This document shows positions 53,384 through 62,496 of a stretch of DNA of 64,000 bases, piece by piece. How positions within the stretch are numbered: position 1 is the first letter of the stretch; each line of letters opens with the position of its first letter. The DNA lies in NCBI GenBank assembly GCA_021772935.1, contig JAJFLA010000049.1:124001-188000 (forward strand), given 5' to 3'. This DNA is from Gammaproteobacteria bacterium. Its GTDB lineage: Bacteria; Pseudomonadota; Gammaproteobacteria; Xanthomonadales; SZUA-36. Under the pieces are notes generated by a model. That model searched no databases. It was not told where the DNA came from and was given only the letters and a program-made list of their open reading frames with translations. The position numbers and the translations under genes are program-made.

Positions 53384-53486
53384 TTTGGCGCTCCTTTTTC
53401 ATCTCAAAAAAGCATTGACGGGTTGTGCATGTACGTGTCATACACAATGTTTATGTAAATTAAATAAGCTTAATGTAAGCAATACT

Positions 53487-53514
53487 ACTATAGATACTTG
53501 TATCTATAAATCAA
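53487..53514 (-). promoter_or_regulatory. FadL promoter with a 20-bp palindromic operator
   Basis: On the minus strand TTGATT (53509-53514) and TATAGT (53487-53492) are 16 bp apart. The space and part of the -10 are covered by a perfect palindrome 53489-53508 with arms TATAGATAC and GTATCTATA. A repressor there would block the polymerase; the ArsR-type regulator encoded just upstream is the obvious candidate. Confidence 0.6.
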
Positions 53515-53574
53515 GCAAAAATCAGTATTTAAGCTGCAATTTTATGCTTTATGTGATGAGATAAGAATAAATAA

Positions 53575-53904
53575 TCAGGTGGTACAAGATTCCTTTACGC
53601 AAAACAATTCATACAATACTTCCACAATCCGCGCGGCCTCACCGCTTTGAAGTGAGTAATAAATTGTCTGGGCTTGTCGGCGTGTTTTCACCAGACCCTC
53701 TTTACGCATTCGAGACAGATGCTGAGACAAAGGTGACTGAGGGAGTTCGAGTAAACCAGCTATTTGACCTACAGATTTTTCACCTTCGGCAAGTTGGCAC
53801 AGTATCATCAAACGATCTTTGTGACCGAGTGTCTTCATTAAGCTGCTGGCCCGATCAGCTGACTTTGCCATTTGCTCTAAGTTAATATCGGCATTGATTT
53901 CCAT
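53575..53904 (-). CDS. ArsR-family repressor, BigR/SqrR-like
   Basis: 109 residues. Winged helix with LKTLGHKDRLMILCQLAEGEKSV and LPQSPLSQHLSRMRKEGLV. Cysteines C36 (MILCQL) and C102 (LFCVKE) are 66 residues apart, the same separation as the redox pair of the persulfide sensors BigR (C42/C108) and SqrR (C41/C107); a third cysteine is C107. The metal-binding ELCVCDL motif of arsenic or cadmium sensors is absent. With a persulfide-dioxygenase-like gene nearby, sulfide/persulfide sensing is likely. Upstream of it on the same strand is the metallo-beta-lactamase-fold gene. Confidence 0.85.
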   Translation of the reverse strand: MEINADINLEQMAKSADRASSLMKTLGHKDRLMILCQLAEGEKSVGQIAGLLELPQSPLSQHLSRMRKEGLVKTRRQAQTIYYSLQSGEAARIVEVLYELFCVKESCTT

Positions 53905-53952
53905 TTAACTGGTTTCCTTTTCAATTGCTGCTAAATACTAAAACAACAAAAA

Positions 53953-54582
53953 TTAAAAGTTAATGCAATCCAGATCGTTCGCACTGATCAGCGGTCCATT
54001 ATATCGGGAGCGGATCTGAATCAGATTATCTTCCATGCCATTAAGACTGCGTGCCATGAAATGGCTAAGCACCAATTTTTCAGCACCTGTTTTGGTGGCT
54101 ATTTTACCAATTATGCTGGGTGGTGCGTGTAATTTTCTGCCCACACCAGTGATGCCTTCCGGGACAGGCATATGCATAACCAGCACATTCGTTCCGCTTG
54201 CAAATTCGACAAAAGCGTCAGAGCTACCATTCTGGTCACCCGAAAAATAAGCTGACTTCAGTAAAGCTACGAGGTCAGTAGAATGGTCGGTATGGAAGTG
54301 GCTTATGGCAATGTGTTGAAGATCTTCAAAGCGGGCACCGGCTTCACCAAAACGCAAAAAAATGCCACCTCCTGAGTCAATAAGGAATCGTGACCGACCA
54401 TTGATCCAGAGCAAATACCCTGTGGATGCTCGCCCATCATCAGCCACCGGTCCACCTGAACCTAATATTTGCAGTGTCAGGCCCTTGTTTGGGGCGCAGT
54501 TAAGCTTATCGCTACCGGCATTGCCAGTGGTTGTGATAGCACAGAATAAAAGGATAGTTAAAATTGATGTACGGTATTTCAT
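53953..54582 (-). CDS. Secreted metallo-beta-lactamase-fold protein with internal deletion
   Basis: 209 residues from ATG 54582 with signal MKYRTSILTILLFCAITTTGNA. The N-terminal half has LQILGSGGPVADDGRASTGYL, LIDSGGGIFLRFGEAG and the zinc motif ISHFHTDHS; the C-terminal part has VMHMPVPEGITGVGRKLHAPPSIIG, KLVLSHFMARSL and the end DLDCINF. Relatives of this type run to about 330 residues; here SAYFSG passes straight into the later GDQNGSSD segment (about 54230-54256), as if around 100 residues, including a further metal ligand, were lost in frame. It may be a decayed or non-catalytic version. Confidence 0.7.
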   Translation of the reverse strand: MKYRTSILTILLFCAITTTGNAGSDKLNCAPNKGLTLQILGSGGPVADDGRASTGYLLWINGRSRFLIDSGGGIFLRFGEAGARFEDLQHIAISHFHTDHSTDLVALLKSAYFSGDQNGSSDAFVEFASGTNVLVMHMPVPEGITGVGRKLHAPPSIIGKIATKTGAEKLVLSHFMARSLNGMEDNLIQIRSRYNGPLISANDLDCINF

Positions 54583-54869
54583 TGAGCAATTAATCAAGGG
54601 TGTTTTGATAGCCCTGTTTTACCCGGTTCTGGCTTTTATGTTAACATTTTTTAATATAAGCTGCCAAAATTTGCATGCTCAGTATTTAAACTCAATTGAG
54701 AGCTTCCTGGGTTTGATTCCTGTAGTTAATGAAACCAGACTTGATCATTGATTCTGATGCAACCCATCTGCAGCCTGGCCTGTTGCAAATCATTGACTGG
54801 CTCCATATTACATATACACGGGTTATCCCCATAAGCAGTGAATCAGACCCGTTTTACGGAGAAAGATGC

Positions 54870-55733
54870 ATGAGACCAACTGTTAAAGCGTTTTTTGACG
54901 AAGCCAGTAACACGATAACTTACGTGGTTACTGACCCGGCAAGTAAGGTTTGTGCAATTATCGATCCCGTACTGAATTTTGATCAGGCTAGTGGTCGAAC
55001 TTCAACATTATCAGCTGATGGTGTTATTGAATTTATTGTGAATAATGATTTTGAGGTAGCCTGGATACTGGAAACTCATGCTCATGCAGATCATCTTTCT
55101 GCGGCGCAGTATTTAAAATCAAAAATGGGAGGCAGAATCGGTATAGGCCGGCACATTACTGCTACCCAGGTGATTTTCAAGGATATATTCAACCTCGGTG
55201 GTAAGTTCCCTGTTAACGGCGAGCAATTCGACAGTATGTTTGACGATGGGGATTTGTTACAGCTGGGTACGATAGAGATTCGTGTCATACATACACCCGG
55301 ACATACGCCAGCGTGTATAAGCTATGTTGTCGGTGATTCTGCCTTTGTCGGCGACACCCTGTTCATGCCAGATTCCGGTACAGCACGTGTAGATTTTCCG
55401 GGCGGTGATGCAGCGACTTTGTATCAGTCTATTCAGCGTATCTTCGAACTGCCAACCGGGACACGCTTGTTCATGTGTCATGACTACAAAGCCCCTGGCA
55501 GGGATGAATACGCCTGGGAGACAACGGTTGCGGAGCAACGTACTAACAATGTTCACATTCATGAAGGTATAAGCGAACTGGAATTTGTTGAATTTCGCAA
55601 TAACCGGGATGCAAATCTCGGCATGCCAAAACTGATGTTGCCTTCAATCCAGGTCAATATACGGGCCGGACGAATGCCGTCGGCAGACAACAATGGTGTG
55701 GTCTACTTGAAACTACCGATCGATACTCTGTGA
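54870..55733 (+). CDS. Persulfide dioxygenase-like MBL-fold protein (ETHE1/Blh family)
   Basis: 287 residues from ATG 54870 (GGAG upstream; the frame is open from 54729 but that part is non-homologous). Single MBL domain with THAHADHLSAA (HxHxDH), HTPGHTPACISYVVGD, FVGDTLFMPDSGTARVDFPGGD and CHDYKAPGRDEYAWETTV. This is the pattern of the iron-dependent persulfide dioxygenases and Blh proteins that oxidise glutathione persulfide to sulfite. Its 3' end overlaps the convergent fadJ-like gene by 21 bp. The divergent ArsR/MBL pair may regulate it. Confidence 0.88.
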   Translation: MRPTVKAFFDEASNTITYVVTDPASKVCAIIDPVLNFDQASGRTSTLSADGVIEFIVNNDFEVAWILETHAHADHLSAAQYLKSKMGGRIGIGRHITATQVIFKDIFNLGGKFPVNGEQFDSMFDDGDLLQLGTIEIRVIHTPGHTPACISYVVGDSAFVGDTLFMPDSGTARVDFPGGDAATLYQSIQRIFELPTGTRLFMCHDYKAPGRDEYAWETTVAEQRTNNVHIHEGISELEFVEFRNNRDANLGMPKLMLPSIQVNIRAGRMPSADNNGVVYLKLPIDTL

Positions 55734-57689
55734 AAAATGCATGGGGCCACCGCGCCAACGTGGGAAGCCATAACCGTTGACCCAGATTACATCGAGGTCG
55801 CTCGTGCGGGTGGCCAGACCTTCAGACATGATGGTTTCACCTTCGGTGGCGATTGCTTTGATCATGCGTTGTTGAATTTCGTTTTCTGAAAGATCGCGTT
55901 GTTTTACCCCCAGTTTGAGTGCTTCTTCCCGAATCAACGCACAGATTTCCAGGTCTTCGCTCGCCAGTCCTGTTTCCGGGTCATAACGGTAGAAGCCACG
56001 ACCGGTTTTTCGACCAAGGTAACCACGTTCTGCCAACAGGTTCGCCGGGCGGAAATAACAGGGGTCGTCAGGCGGGTTGGGGTTCTGTTTCCGAGCGTTG
56101 TAGCCGATATCAATGCCTGACATGTCCAATACGGCTGTTGGGCCCATCGCCATGCCCCAGTTCTTCATTGCCTGGTCCAATTGTATGGGCGTCACGCCTT
56201 CGAGCAGCATTTGCTGACCTTCACGCCCGTATGCTGAATACATACGGTTGGCGGCAAATCCAAAGCCGTTACCCACCAGCACGGTACGTTTACCCAATTG
56301 CTTGCCTAATTTCATCATGGTCGAAATCGTAGTGGCTGAGGTTTGCGGAATACGAACAACTTCCAGCAATTTCATAATATGGGCCGGACTGAAAAAATGC
56401 ATACCCACGACACGTGATGGCTCACGCACTGCAGACGCGATGGCTTCGATATCCAGGTAAGAGGTGTTGGTTGCCAGTATGGCATCGGGTCGGCAGTGTT
56501 GGTCCAGCGAGCGGAAGATACTATGTTTTACTTCAAGGTTCTCAAATGCGGCTTCTATTACAAGATCAACCTGTGCTAATGAAGCGTGGTTACAGCTTCC
56601 ACTTATCTTCGTCAGGCGTTGTTGCCGTTGGTCTTCGCTTAAACGACCGCTGGTTACCATTTTGGCGTAGGTCTTTTCGATGGCGTTCAATGCCTGGTCC
56701 AGCTTTTCCTGATCAGTTTCGATAACTTTTACCGGGATATTTTGGTTAGCAAAACACATGGCGATACCACGTCCCATCGTGCCACCCCCGATGATTGCAG
56801 TTGTGCGAATTTCGATGGGAGTGTTCGCGACCGATTCTGGCAATTTTGCAGCGGCTCTTTCAGCGAAAAATATGTGCCGTAGTGCTTTGGATTGAGGAGA
56901 CGCCATACAAGTCAGGAACAACTCGCGCTCTTTTTTCAGTCCTTCGGCAAAAGATAGTTGGATGGCATTTTTAATTGATTCCATGGCTGCCAGTGGGGAT
57001 TCCTGGCCACGGGCTTTTTTGCTGACTCGTGTTTTCCAGTTTTTCAGAACTCCCTGGTTTACAGATGAATCTTCTAATTTTATTTCGGAGGATCGAGGCC
57101 AGGTTTTGTCTCTTGTAAGAATTTTTCTGGCAAATTCTATCGCAATCTTTAACAGGTCATTTTCACTACTTAACTCGTCAACCACTCCCATTTCCAGTGC
57201 TTCCTCGGCCTTGACGTGCCGACCGGAGGTAATCATGTCCAGTGCATTCTCCAGACCTGCAATTCGTGGCAGTCGTTGGGTGCCACCTGCACCGGGGATC
57301 AGACCCAGGTTGACTTCGGGTAAGCCGACCCGGCTTCCATTAAGTGCCAGACGATAATGACAAGCGAGTGCGGTCTCTAACCCACCGCCCAAAGCGGTGC
57401 CATGGATTGCCGCAATAATGGGTTTAGGGCACCCCTCCAGCGTCGCTAGCACGTCTGGCAGGTAGGGTGTCAATGGTGGTTTGCCAAATTCCGAAATATC
57501 GGCACCGGCGATAAACGTCCGGCCTGTGCAAATCAGCACGATGGCACGGATACTCTGCTCGGCGACGGCTGCACTCACACATTTAACCAGGCCACTACGC
57601 ACGGCTTGTGACAGCGCGTTGACCGGTGGGTTATTGATGCTGATGACGGCGATTTCGTCTTGGTGGTTAATAGAGACAGCTTGACTCAT
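55713..57689 (-). CDS. FadJ-like enoyl-CoA hydratase / 3-hydroxyacyl-CoA dehydrogenase
   Basis: 658 residues. N-terminal crotonase domain (INNPPVNALSQAV, GRTFIAGADISEF oxyanion loop, GTALGGGLETALACHYRL, EVNLGLIPGAGGTQRLPR), then NAD-binding domain (IIGGGTMGRGIAMCFANQ) and 3HCDH C-terminal domains (GMHFFSPAHIMKLLEVVR, GNGFGFAANRMYSAY). GGAA precedes the ATG. As last gene of the paa operon it would carry out the beta-oxidation-like hydration and dehydrogenation of phenylacetate intermediates, in place of separate PaaF/PaaG and PaaH. Confidence 0.9.
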   Translation of the reverse strand: MSQAVSINHQDEIAVISINNPPVNALSQAVRSGLVKCVSAAVAEQSIRAIVLICTGRTFIAGADISEFGKPPLTPYLPDVLATLEGCPKPIIAAIHGTALGGGLETALACHYRLALNGSRVGLPEVNLGLIPGAGGTQRLPRIAGLENALDMITSGRHVKAEEALEMGVVDELSSENDLLKIAIEFARKILTRDKTWPRSSEIKLEDSSVNQGVLKNWKTRVSKKARGQESPLAAMESIKNAIQLSFAEGLKKERELFLTCMASPQSKALRHIFFAERAAAKLPESVANTPIEIRTTAIIGGGTMGRGIAMCFANQNIPVKVIETDQEKLDQALNAIEKTYAKMVTSGRLSEDQRQQRLTKISGSCNHASLAQVDLVIEAAFENLEVKHSIFRSLDQHCRPDAILATNTSYLDIEAIASAVREPSRVVGMHFFSPAHIMKLLEVVRIPQTSATTISTMMKLGKQLGKRTVLVGNGFGFAANRMYSAYGREGQQMLLEGVTPIQLDQAMKNWGMAMGPTAVLDMSGIDIGYNARKQNPNPPDDPCYFRPANLLAERGYLGRKTGRGFYRYDPETGLASEDLEICALIREEALKLGVKQRDLSENEIQQRMIKAIATEGETIMSEGLATRTSDLDVIWVNGYGFPRWRGGPMHFSQSIDR

Positions 57690-57728
57690 GGGTTTTTCCG
57701 TTAAATGATCGGTGCGTCAGTCGGTTGA

Positions 57729-58643
57729 TTAATTGGGGAAGCGGTTTTCAAGGTTGCTGGAATCAACCTTCATATGACCGTCGGCATTCAGAAGTTCACG
57801 GCTTACCCATTTAATGGTGTGGGCCGTCAGTTCCCGGTATATTTCACCGGTCAGTGATTGCGCAGCATAACCTTCCCAGTCTGCTGGCAACATGGCGGCA
57901 GGTAACTCAGGGTCACTTAGTAGGATTCTACGATACTCATGCACCAGTAAAACCCGCAACAGAAACATCGAATGCCCACTGGGTGGTTGTTTACTCTGTA
58001 ACACTTTCTGGGCATTCTGGTACAGCGAAGTAAAGGCCTCATAGCGTTGCCGTAAATTCCTCAATTTCCAACGAGCCATAACCAGTTTTTGTAAGTTACC
58101 GGCATTTTCAGCCTGTGCCTGCATGTGCACAATACTGTCCTCCAGATCCAGATCTGCCAATAGTTCGTATAGTGGTGGCCGATCGTTGCTGGGCAAGGCA
58201 TAGACACTCGTGGCCATGCGCCCATAACCCAGCCATGACAATCCCCGGTGTAGAGCATCGCGTTTTTCTTCGGCAACCAAAGAAGTAAACAGCAAGGTCC
58301 ATACACCATCCCAGTCAGGTCTGTTGCTGGTGTAAATTCGGCTTGCAGCACGTTGGTAGTAATGTTGCCCGGTTTGAGTCAGGCTGTAATAACTGCGCCG
58401 GCCCTGCTTGCGTGACTCCAGCCAGCCGTCCTGCACCAGACGGAACACGGCAGTACGGGTCAGGCGTTCATTGATACCCAGGGGTGCCAGTGCGTGGATG
58501 ACGCTGCCAAGCCAGATTTCACCACCGTGTTGGGTCACAACATCACAGAAAAAGGTAAATACCAGTGTGGTGCTGCTGATATTGCCTGTTTGCATACGTT
58601 GCCGCAGAAAGTGGTCGAGTGGGCAGCTTGCTTTACTGGTCAT
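57729..58643 (-). CDS. paaX: PaaX-family phenylacetate repressor
   Basis: 304 residues from ATG 58643 (a TTG at 58682 would overlap paaE). PaaX-like N-terminal winged helix (LVFTFFCDVVTQHGGEIWLGSVIHAL, NERLTRTAVFRLVQDGWLES), central WLGYGRMATSVYALPSN region and C-terminal FLLRVLLVHEYRRILLSDPELP. PaaX binds phenylacetyl-CoA and is released from paa promoters. It sits between paaE and the fadJ-like gene. Confidence 0.92.
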   Translation of the reverse strand: MTSKASCPLDHFLRQRMQTGNISSTTLVFTFFCDVVTQHGGEIWLGSVIHALAPLGINERLTRTAVFRLVQDGWLESRKQGRRSYYSLTQTGQHYYQRAASRIYTSNRPDWDGVWTLLFTSLVAEEKRDALHRGLSWLGYGRMATSVYALPSNDRPPLYELLADLDLEDSIVHMQAQAENAGNLQKLVMARWKLRNLRQRYEAFTSLYQNAQKVLQSKQPPSGHSMFLLRVLLVHEYRRILLSDPELPAAMLPADWEGYAAQSLTGEIYRELTAHTIKWVSRELLNADGHMKVDSSNLENRFPN

Positions 58644-58656
58644 AAGGTTTGTGGGC

Positions 58657-59745
58657 TCAGAACTGGTCGAAATCGACGACAATTTTTTTTGATATAGGGT
58701 GAGACTGACAGGTCAATATATAACCATTGTCTATCTCTTCCGGTCTCAAGGTCTGGTTTAAATCCATATCTACTTCGCCTTCAATCAAGCGAGCTTTGCA
58801 AGTGGCGCAAACACCGCCTTTACAGGAAAACGGTAGATCGACACCATTGCGAAGCCCGGCGTCGAGTATGTTTTCACCATCGGTGCTGAGTTCAAAAGAA
58901 AATTCACGCCCATCTGACAAGATGCTGACTTCGCTGACCATGTCCCCGTATTCCTGCGCGCGTGCGTGGTGTCGCTCGATCGCTTTTTGGGCATTTTCAG
59001 CGGATGCGGCAAAGAGTTCAAAATGGATGTTCTGCTCCGCAATTCCCTCACCACGAAGACCACGTGAGACCTCTGAAATCATTGCTTCGGGGCCACAGAG
59101 GAAGAACTCATCAAAACCTCCAATGTTGATCAGACGTTGATTTAGAGCACCACCTTTACGATTGTCGAGGTGGCCGCTGAGTAAATCTACTTCCTGTGGT
59201 TCACGGCTGAAAATATTGATCCAGTGAAAGCGGTCCAGATAGGCATTTTTCAAAAACGCCAGCTCATGGCGGAACAGCATAGTGGTAGTGCGTTGGTTAC
59301 CATATAACAATGTGACACTACTGAGTGGCTCACGAGAGAGCACCGTTTTGATAATTGACAATACTGGTGTTATACCGCTGCCAGCGCAGATACACAGGTA
59401 TTGTTTGCTTTGCTCGGGATCAATCGCTGTGAAAAAATCACCACGTGACGGCATCACCTGCAATACGTCACCTGCTTTGAGCTGTTCATTGGCCCAGGTA
59501 GAAAACACGCCGCCGTCCACCTGTTTGATGGCCACCTGCAAACAGCCATCGTCGAGTCCGGCACAGATGGAGTATGACCTGCGGACTTCTTCACCATCAA
59601 TTTGCTGATTAAGGGTCAGGTACTGACCTTGGGTAAAGGTAAATTTTTCAGCGAGTTCAACGGGTACATCAAATGTAAGCACCACTGCATTTTCGGTGTC
59701 CTTACGTAGGTTCTTTACCCGCAATGGATAGAATTTCTTATTCAA
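58657..59745 (-). CDS. paaE: Phenylacetyl-CoA epoxidase reductase PaaE
   Basis: 362 residues from TTG 59745 (family length about 356; AAAGG about 9 nt upstream; no ATG fits). FAD-binding ferredoxin reductase domain (FTQGQYLTLNQQ, RRSYSICAG), NAD-binding motif GSGITPVLSII, and C-terminal 2Fe-2S domain with FSCKGGVCATCKARLIEGEV. Passes electrons from NADPH to the PaaABC epoxidase. Confidence 0.92.
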   Translation of the reverse strand: MNKKFYPLRVKNLRKDTENAVVLTFDVPVELAEKFTFTQGQYLTLNQQIDGEEVRRSYSICAGLDDGCLQVAIKQVDGGVFSTWANEQLKAGDVLQVMPSRGDFFTAIDPEQSKQYLCICAGSGITPVLSIIKTVLSREPLSSVTLLYGNQRTTTMLFRHELAFLKNAYLDRFHWINIFSREPQEVDLLSGHLDNRKGGALNQRLINIGGFDEFFLCGPEAMISEVSRGLRGEGIAEQNIHFELFAASAENAQKAIERHHARAQEYGDMVSEVSILSDGREFSFELSTDGENILDAGLRNGVDLPFSCKGGVCATCKARLIEGEVDMDLNQTLRPEEIDNGYILTCQSHPISKKIVVDFDQF

Positions 59746-59788
59746 TTTCCTGTACCTTTGTTTTTGTAAAGGGGTTTTAAATATTCCC

Positions 59789-60277
59789 TTAAATGCATTT
59801 GAAGTAATCGAATGGCTCCAGGCAATCCTTGCATTGGTAAAGTGCTTTACAGGCGGTGGAGCCAAATTCGCTGATTCGTTTTACTTCAGCGCTGCCGCAT
59901 TGAGGGCATTCGATAGTGCTTTTTTGTTGACCGCAAGCCGAAGTTGCAGGTGGTGCGATACCATAGCGGCGGAGTTTTTCCCGACCATTTTCACTCATCC
60001 AGTCAGTGGTCCACGCCGGACTCAGACTTTGGCGAACCGTAACCTGCTGATAACCAGCTTCTGCAAGCTTATTTTCTATGTCGGCCTGCATGGTGTTCAT
60101 GGCAGGACAGCCCGCATAAGTAGGTGTGATGGTTACCTCGATCACATCATCAGTAACCGAAATATCACGCAATACACCGAGGTCCTGGAGTGACAGAACC
60201 GGGATTTCGGGATCGACCACGCTGCTCAGCAAATCAAATAGCCGAGTAAGGTCCGTTTGCTGATCAAGGCTTACCAT
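59789..60277 (-). CDS. paaD: Phenylacetyl-CoA epoxidase accessory protein PaaD
   Basis: 162 residues. DUF59 (MIP18-like) domain (LLSSVVDPEIPVLSLQDLGVLRDI, TPTYAGCPAM) and a C-terminal zinc-ribbon-like cysteine set (CPQCGSAEV, CKDCLEPF). Thought to help iron or Fe-S maturation of the epoxidase. Overlaps paaC by 7 bp. Confidence 0.93.
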   Translation of the reverse strand: MVSLDQQTDLTRLFDLLSSVVDPEIPVLSLQDLGVLRDISVTDDVIEVTITPTYAGCPAMNTMQADIENKLAEAGYQQVTVRQSLSPAWTTDWMSENGREKLRRYGIAPPATSACGQQKSTIECPQCGSAEVKRISEFGSTACKALYQCKDCLEPFDYFKCI

Positions 60278-61062
60278 TGTTGCCCGGGATAGGTACGTTG
60301 CAGAAATTGCATTTCTGCTAAAAGGTATCCCAGGTGTTCGGTGTGTATGCCGTCACGGCCGCCACCGATAGCCCAGTTCTCGTTCGGAACATCAAGCGTG
60401 GCTTGTTTCAATATCAGCTGCATGGTTGATTCCCAGTTTGCTTTCAACGCACTGCGGTCTACGGCCATACCGGCTTCAACCAGTTGCAGCTCAACATCAG
60501 ACATTTCGAACATCTCCGGTACATAGCCCCATAGCTGGTCAAATGCGTTCTGTGCCCGCTCATGGCTTTCCTCGGTGCCATCACCCAGACGTTTGATCCA
60601 CTCTTCACTTCGTCTCAGGTGGTAACGTGATTCTTTAATTGCCTTGGCGGCGATGGCTGCCAGCGTTGGGTCTTGGGATTGTGTTAATGCGGAAAAAAAG
60701 CCCATGTCATAGACATCAACGATAAGTTGACGGGCCATGGTGACGGCGAAATCACCATTCGGCAATTCATTGATCAGAAAATTACGATATTCACGGCAAT
60801 CCCTGAGGTAGGCGATATCGTCTTCGTCACGACCCTTGCCCTCAAGCTTCGCGGCATATGAATAAAACAAACGTGCTCGACCGATAAAATCCAGTGAGAC
60901 ATTGGTCAGGGCGAGATCCTCTTCGAGAAACGGCCCGTTACGGCACCATTCGGATAAGCGATGACCGAGTGTTAAGGAGTCATCGCCGAGTGCGATGCAG
61001 TAGTTAAGTAGCGGTGTATCTAGCAGCGCAGTTGTTGATGGAGGATTCATCAGTCGGCTCAC
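60271..61062 (-). CDS. paaC: Phenylacetyl-CoA epoxidase structural subunit PaaC
   Basis: 263 residues from GTG 61062, which overlaps the paaB stop as GTGA; ATG 61050 is an alternative start. Ferritin-like helical protein (LLNYCIALGDDSLTLGHRLSEW, DIAYLRDCREYRNFLINELPNGDF, HLRRSEEWIKRLGDGTEESH) that lacks the diiron ligands of PaaA and supports the complex. Confidence 0.93.
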   Translation of the reverse strand: MSRLMNPPSTTALLDTPLLNYCIALGDDSLTLGHRLSEWCRNGPFLEEDLALTNVSLDFIGRARLFYSYAAKLEGKGRDEDDIAYLRDCREYRNFLINELPNGDFAVTMARQLIVDVYDMGFFSALTQSQDPTLAAIAAKAIKESRYHLRRSEEWIKRLGDGTEESHERAQNAFDQLWGYVPEMFEMSDVELQLVEAGMAVDRSALKANWESTMQLILKQATLDVPNENWAIGGGRDGIHTEHLGYLLAEMQFLQRTYPGQQW

Positions 61063-61346
61063 ATATTGTCCACTTCTTTTGGAAGCTTGTAGTGGGTGGC
61101 ATGGCGATAGGGTTTATCATCCATTGGGTCATAAAATGAAGCTACATCGCTTTCCTGAGATGCCGTGATATCACTGGAACAGACCACCCAGATACTGACG
61201 CCTTCACTGCGGCGTAAATACACATCACGAGCATACTCCAGTGCTTGTTCGCAGTCTTCAGCATGCAAGCTGCCAACGTGACGATGATCCAAACCTCGTT
61301 TGGAGCGGATAAATATTTCGAAAAGAGGTAGGGCTTGTTGATTCAT
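61059..61346 (-). CDS. paaB: Phenylacetyl-CoA epoxidase subunit PaaB
   Basis: 95 residues, GGAG before ATG 61346. FEIFIRSKRGLDHRHVGSLHA and EYARDVYLRRSEGVSIWVV are the PaaB hallmarks. Small subunit bridging PaaAC heterodimers. Lies 15 bp after paaA. Confidence 0.95.
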   Translation of the reverse strand: MNQQALPLFEIFIRSKRGLDHRHVGSLHAEDCEQALEYARDVYLRRSEGVSIWVVCSSDITASQESDVASFYDPMDDKPYRHATHYKLPKEVDNM

Positions 61347-61361
61347 TTATTCACTCCGGTA

Positions 61362-62315
61362 TCAGGCGACTTCGCGTGTTTGGCGTTTCAATTCGTAGGC
61401 GTGCATGGCATCACGAACCCACTGGCCATCTTGTTGTGCCTGGATGTGATGTTGCAGACGTTGGCGGTTACAGGGCCCGTTACCGGAGACAACTTGCATG
61501 AACTCATCCCAGTTAATAGTGCCGAAATCGTATTGACCACGTTCTTCATTCCATTTCAGGTTCTTATCAGGGATTTTCAGGCCAATAAACTCTGCCTGTG
61601 GTACGGTCTGATCAACAAAGCGTTGCCGAAGCACATCATTGCTTTCCCTTTTTAGTTTCCATTTCATAGACTGGCCACTATGAGCGGAATCTGAGTCGTG
61701 TGGCCCGAACATCATCAGCGACGGCCACCACCAGCGGTTCAGCGCATCTTGCGCCATGGCTTTTTGCTCTGCGCTGCCACGTGCCAGTACCATAGTGGCT
61801 TCATAGCCTTGGCGCTGATGGAAGCTCTCTTCTTTGCAGATTCGGATCATGGCCCGTGAATAGGGGCCGTAGGAGGTACGCTGCAGGGATACCTGGTTGA
61901 CAATGGCTGCACCGTCGACCAGCCAGCCGATCATGCCGATATCCGCCCAGGTCAAGCTTGGATAATTGAAAATAGAGGCATACTTGGCCTTACCGTCGTG
62001 CAGGGCTTGTACCATTTCTTCGCGACTGCAGCCCAGGGTTTCTGCTGCACTGTACAAATATAATCCGTGCCCACCTTCATCCTGGATTTTAGCTAGTAAG
62101 ACGACTTTGCGATAGAGTGTGGGCGCGCGGGTAATCCAGTTGCCTTCAGGCTGCATACCGATGACTTCGGAGTGGGCATGTTGGGACATCTGTCTGAGTA
62201 CGGTTTTTCGAAAGGCATCAGGCATCCAGTCTTTTGGCTCGATGCGTTGGTCATTGGCAACTTTTTCTTCAAAATTGTCCAGTTGGAGATCCGTTTGTGC
62301 GGTGTTTTCAGTCAT
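61362..62315 (-). CDS. paaA: Phenylacetyl-CoA epoxidase catalytic subunit PaaA
   Basis: 317 residues from ATG 62315 (a TTG further upstream is less likely). Diiron oxygenase with [37 protein letters not shown] and the ligand motif [11 protein letters not shown]. Converts phenylacetyl-CoA to the 1,2-epoxide. First gene of paaABCDE-paaX-fadJ-like. Confidence 0.96.
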   Translation of the reverse strand: MTENTAQTDLQLDNFEEKVANDQRIEPKDWMPDAFRKTVLRQMSQHAHSEVIGMQPEGNWITRAPTLYRKVVLLAKIQDEGGHGLYLYSAAETLGCSREEMVQALHDGKAKYASIFNYPSLTWADIGMIGWLVDGAAIVNQVSLQRTSYGPYSRAMIRICKEESFHQRQGYEATMVLARGSAEQKAMAQDALNRWWWPSLMMFGPHDSDSAHSGQSMKWKLKRESNDVLRQRFVDQTVPQAEFIGLKIPDKNLKWNEERGQYDFGTINWDEFMQVVSGNGPCNRQRLQHHIQAQQDGQWVRDAMHAYELKRQTREVA

Positions 62316-62355
62316 TTGGCTTAGCAGAACCTTGGAGTGGGTCACAAATTTTGAT

Positions 62356-62394
62356 TGATACAAATATAGAAGCAAAGAATTTTTAATTGTATCA
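62356..62394. promoter_or_regulatory. Candidate PaaX operator upstream of paaA
   Basis: TGATACAA (62356-62363) and its exact complement TTGTATCA (62387-62394) form an inverted repeat separated by 23 bp, about 40-80 bp upstream of the paaA ATG. TGAT-N-inverted repeats are typical of PaaX sites, but the spacing differs from the E. coli operator. Confidence 0.45.
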
Positions 62395-62496
62395 CTTCAG
62401 GTGTGTGCTTGTTAACTATCAAAGTTTCTTTAGGAAAGAGTAACCTGGGGTGTGTGCGCAGTTTGCCTGGTTTAACCTTGGTCGTAGGTGACGAAA

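Noticed and set aside
55713-55733. Overlap of the persulfide dioxygenase-like and fadJ-like genes as a possible frameshift
   Set aside because: Both C-termini look intact, so it is a simple convergent 21-bp overlap.
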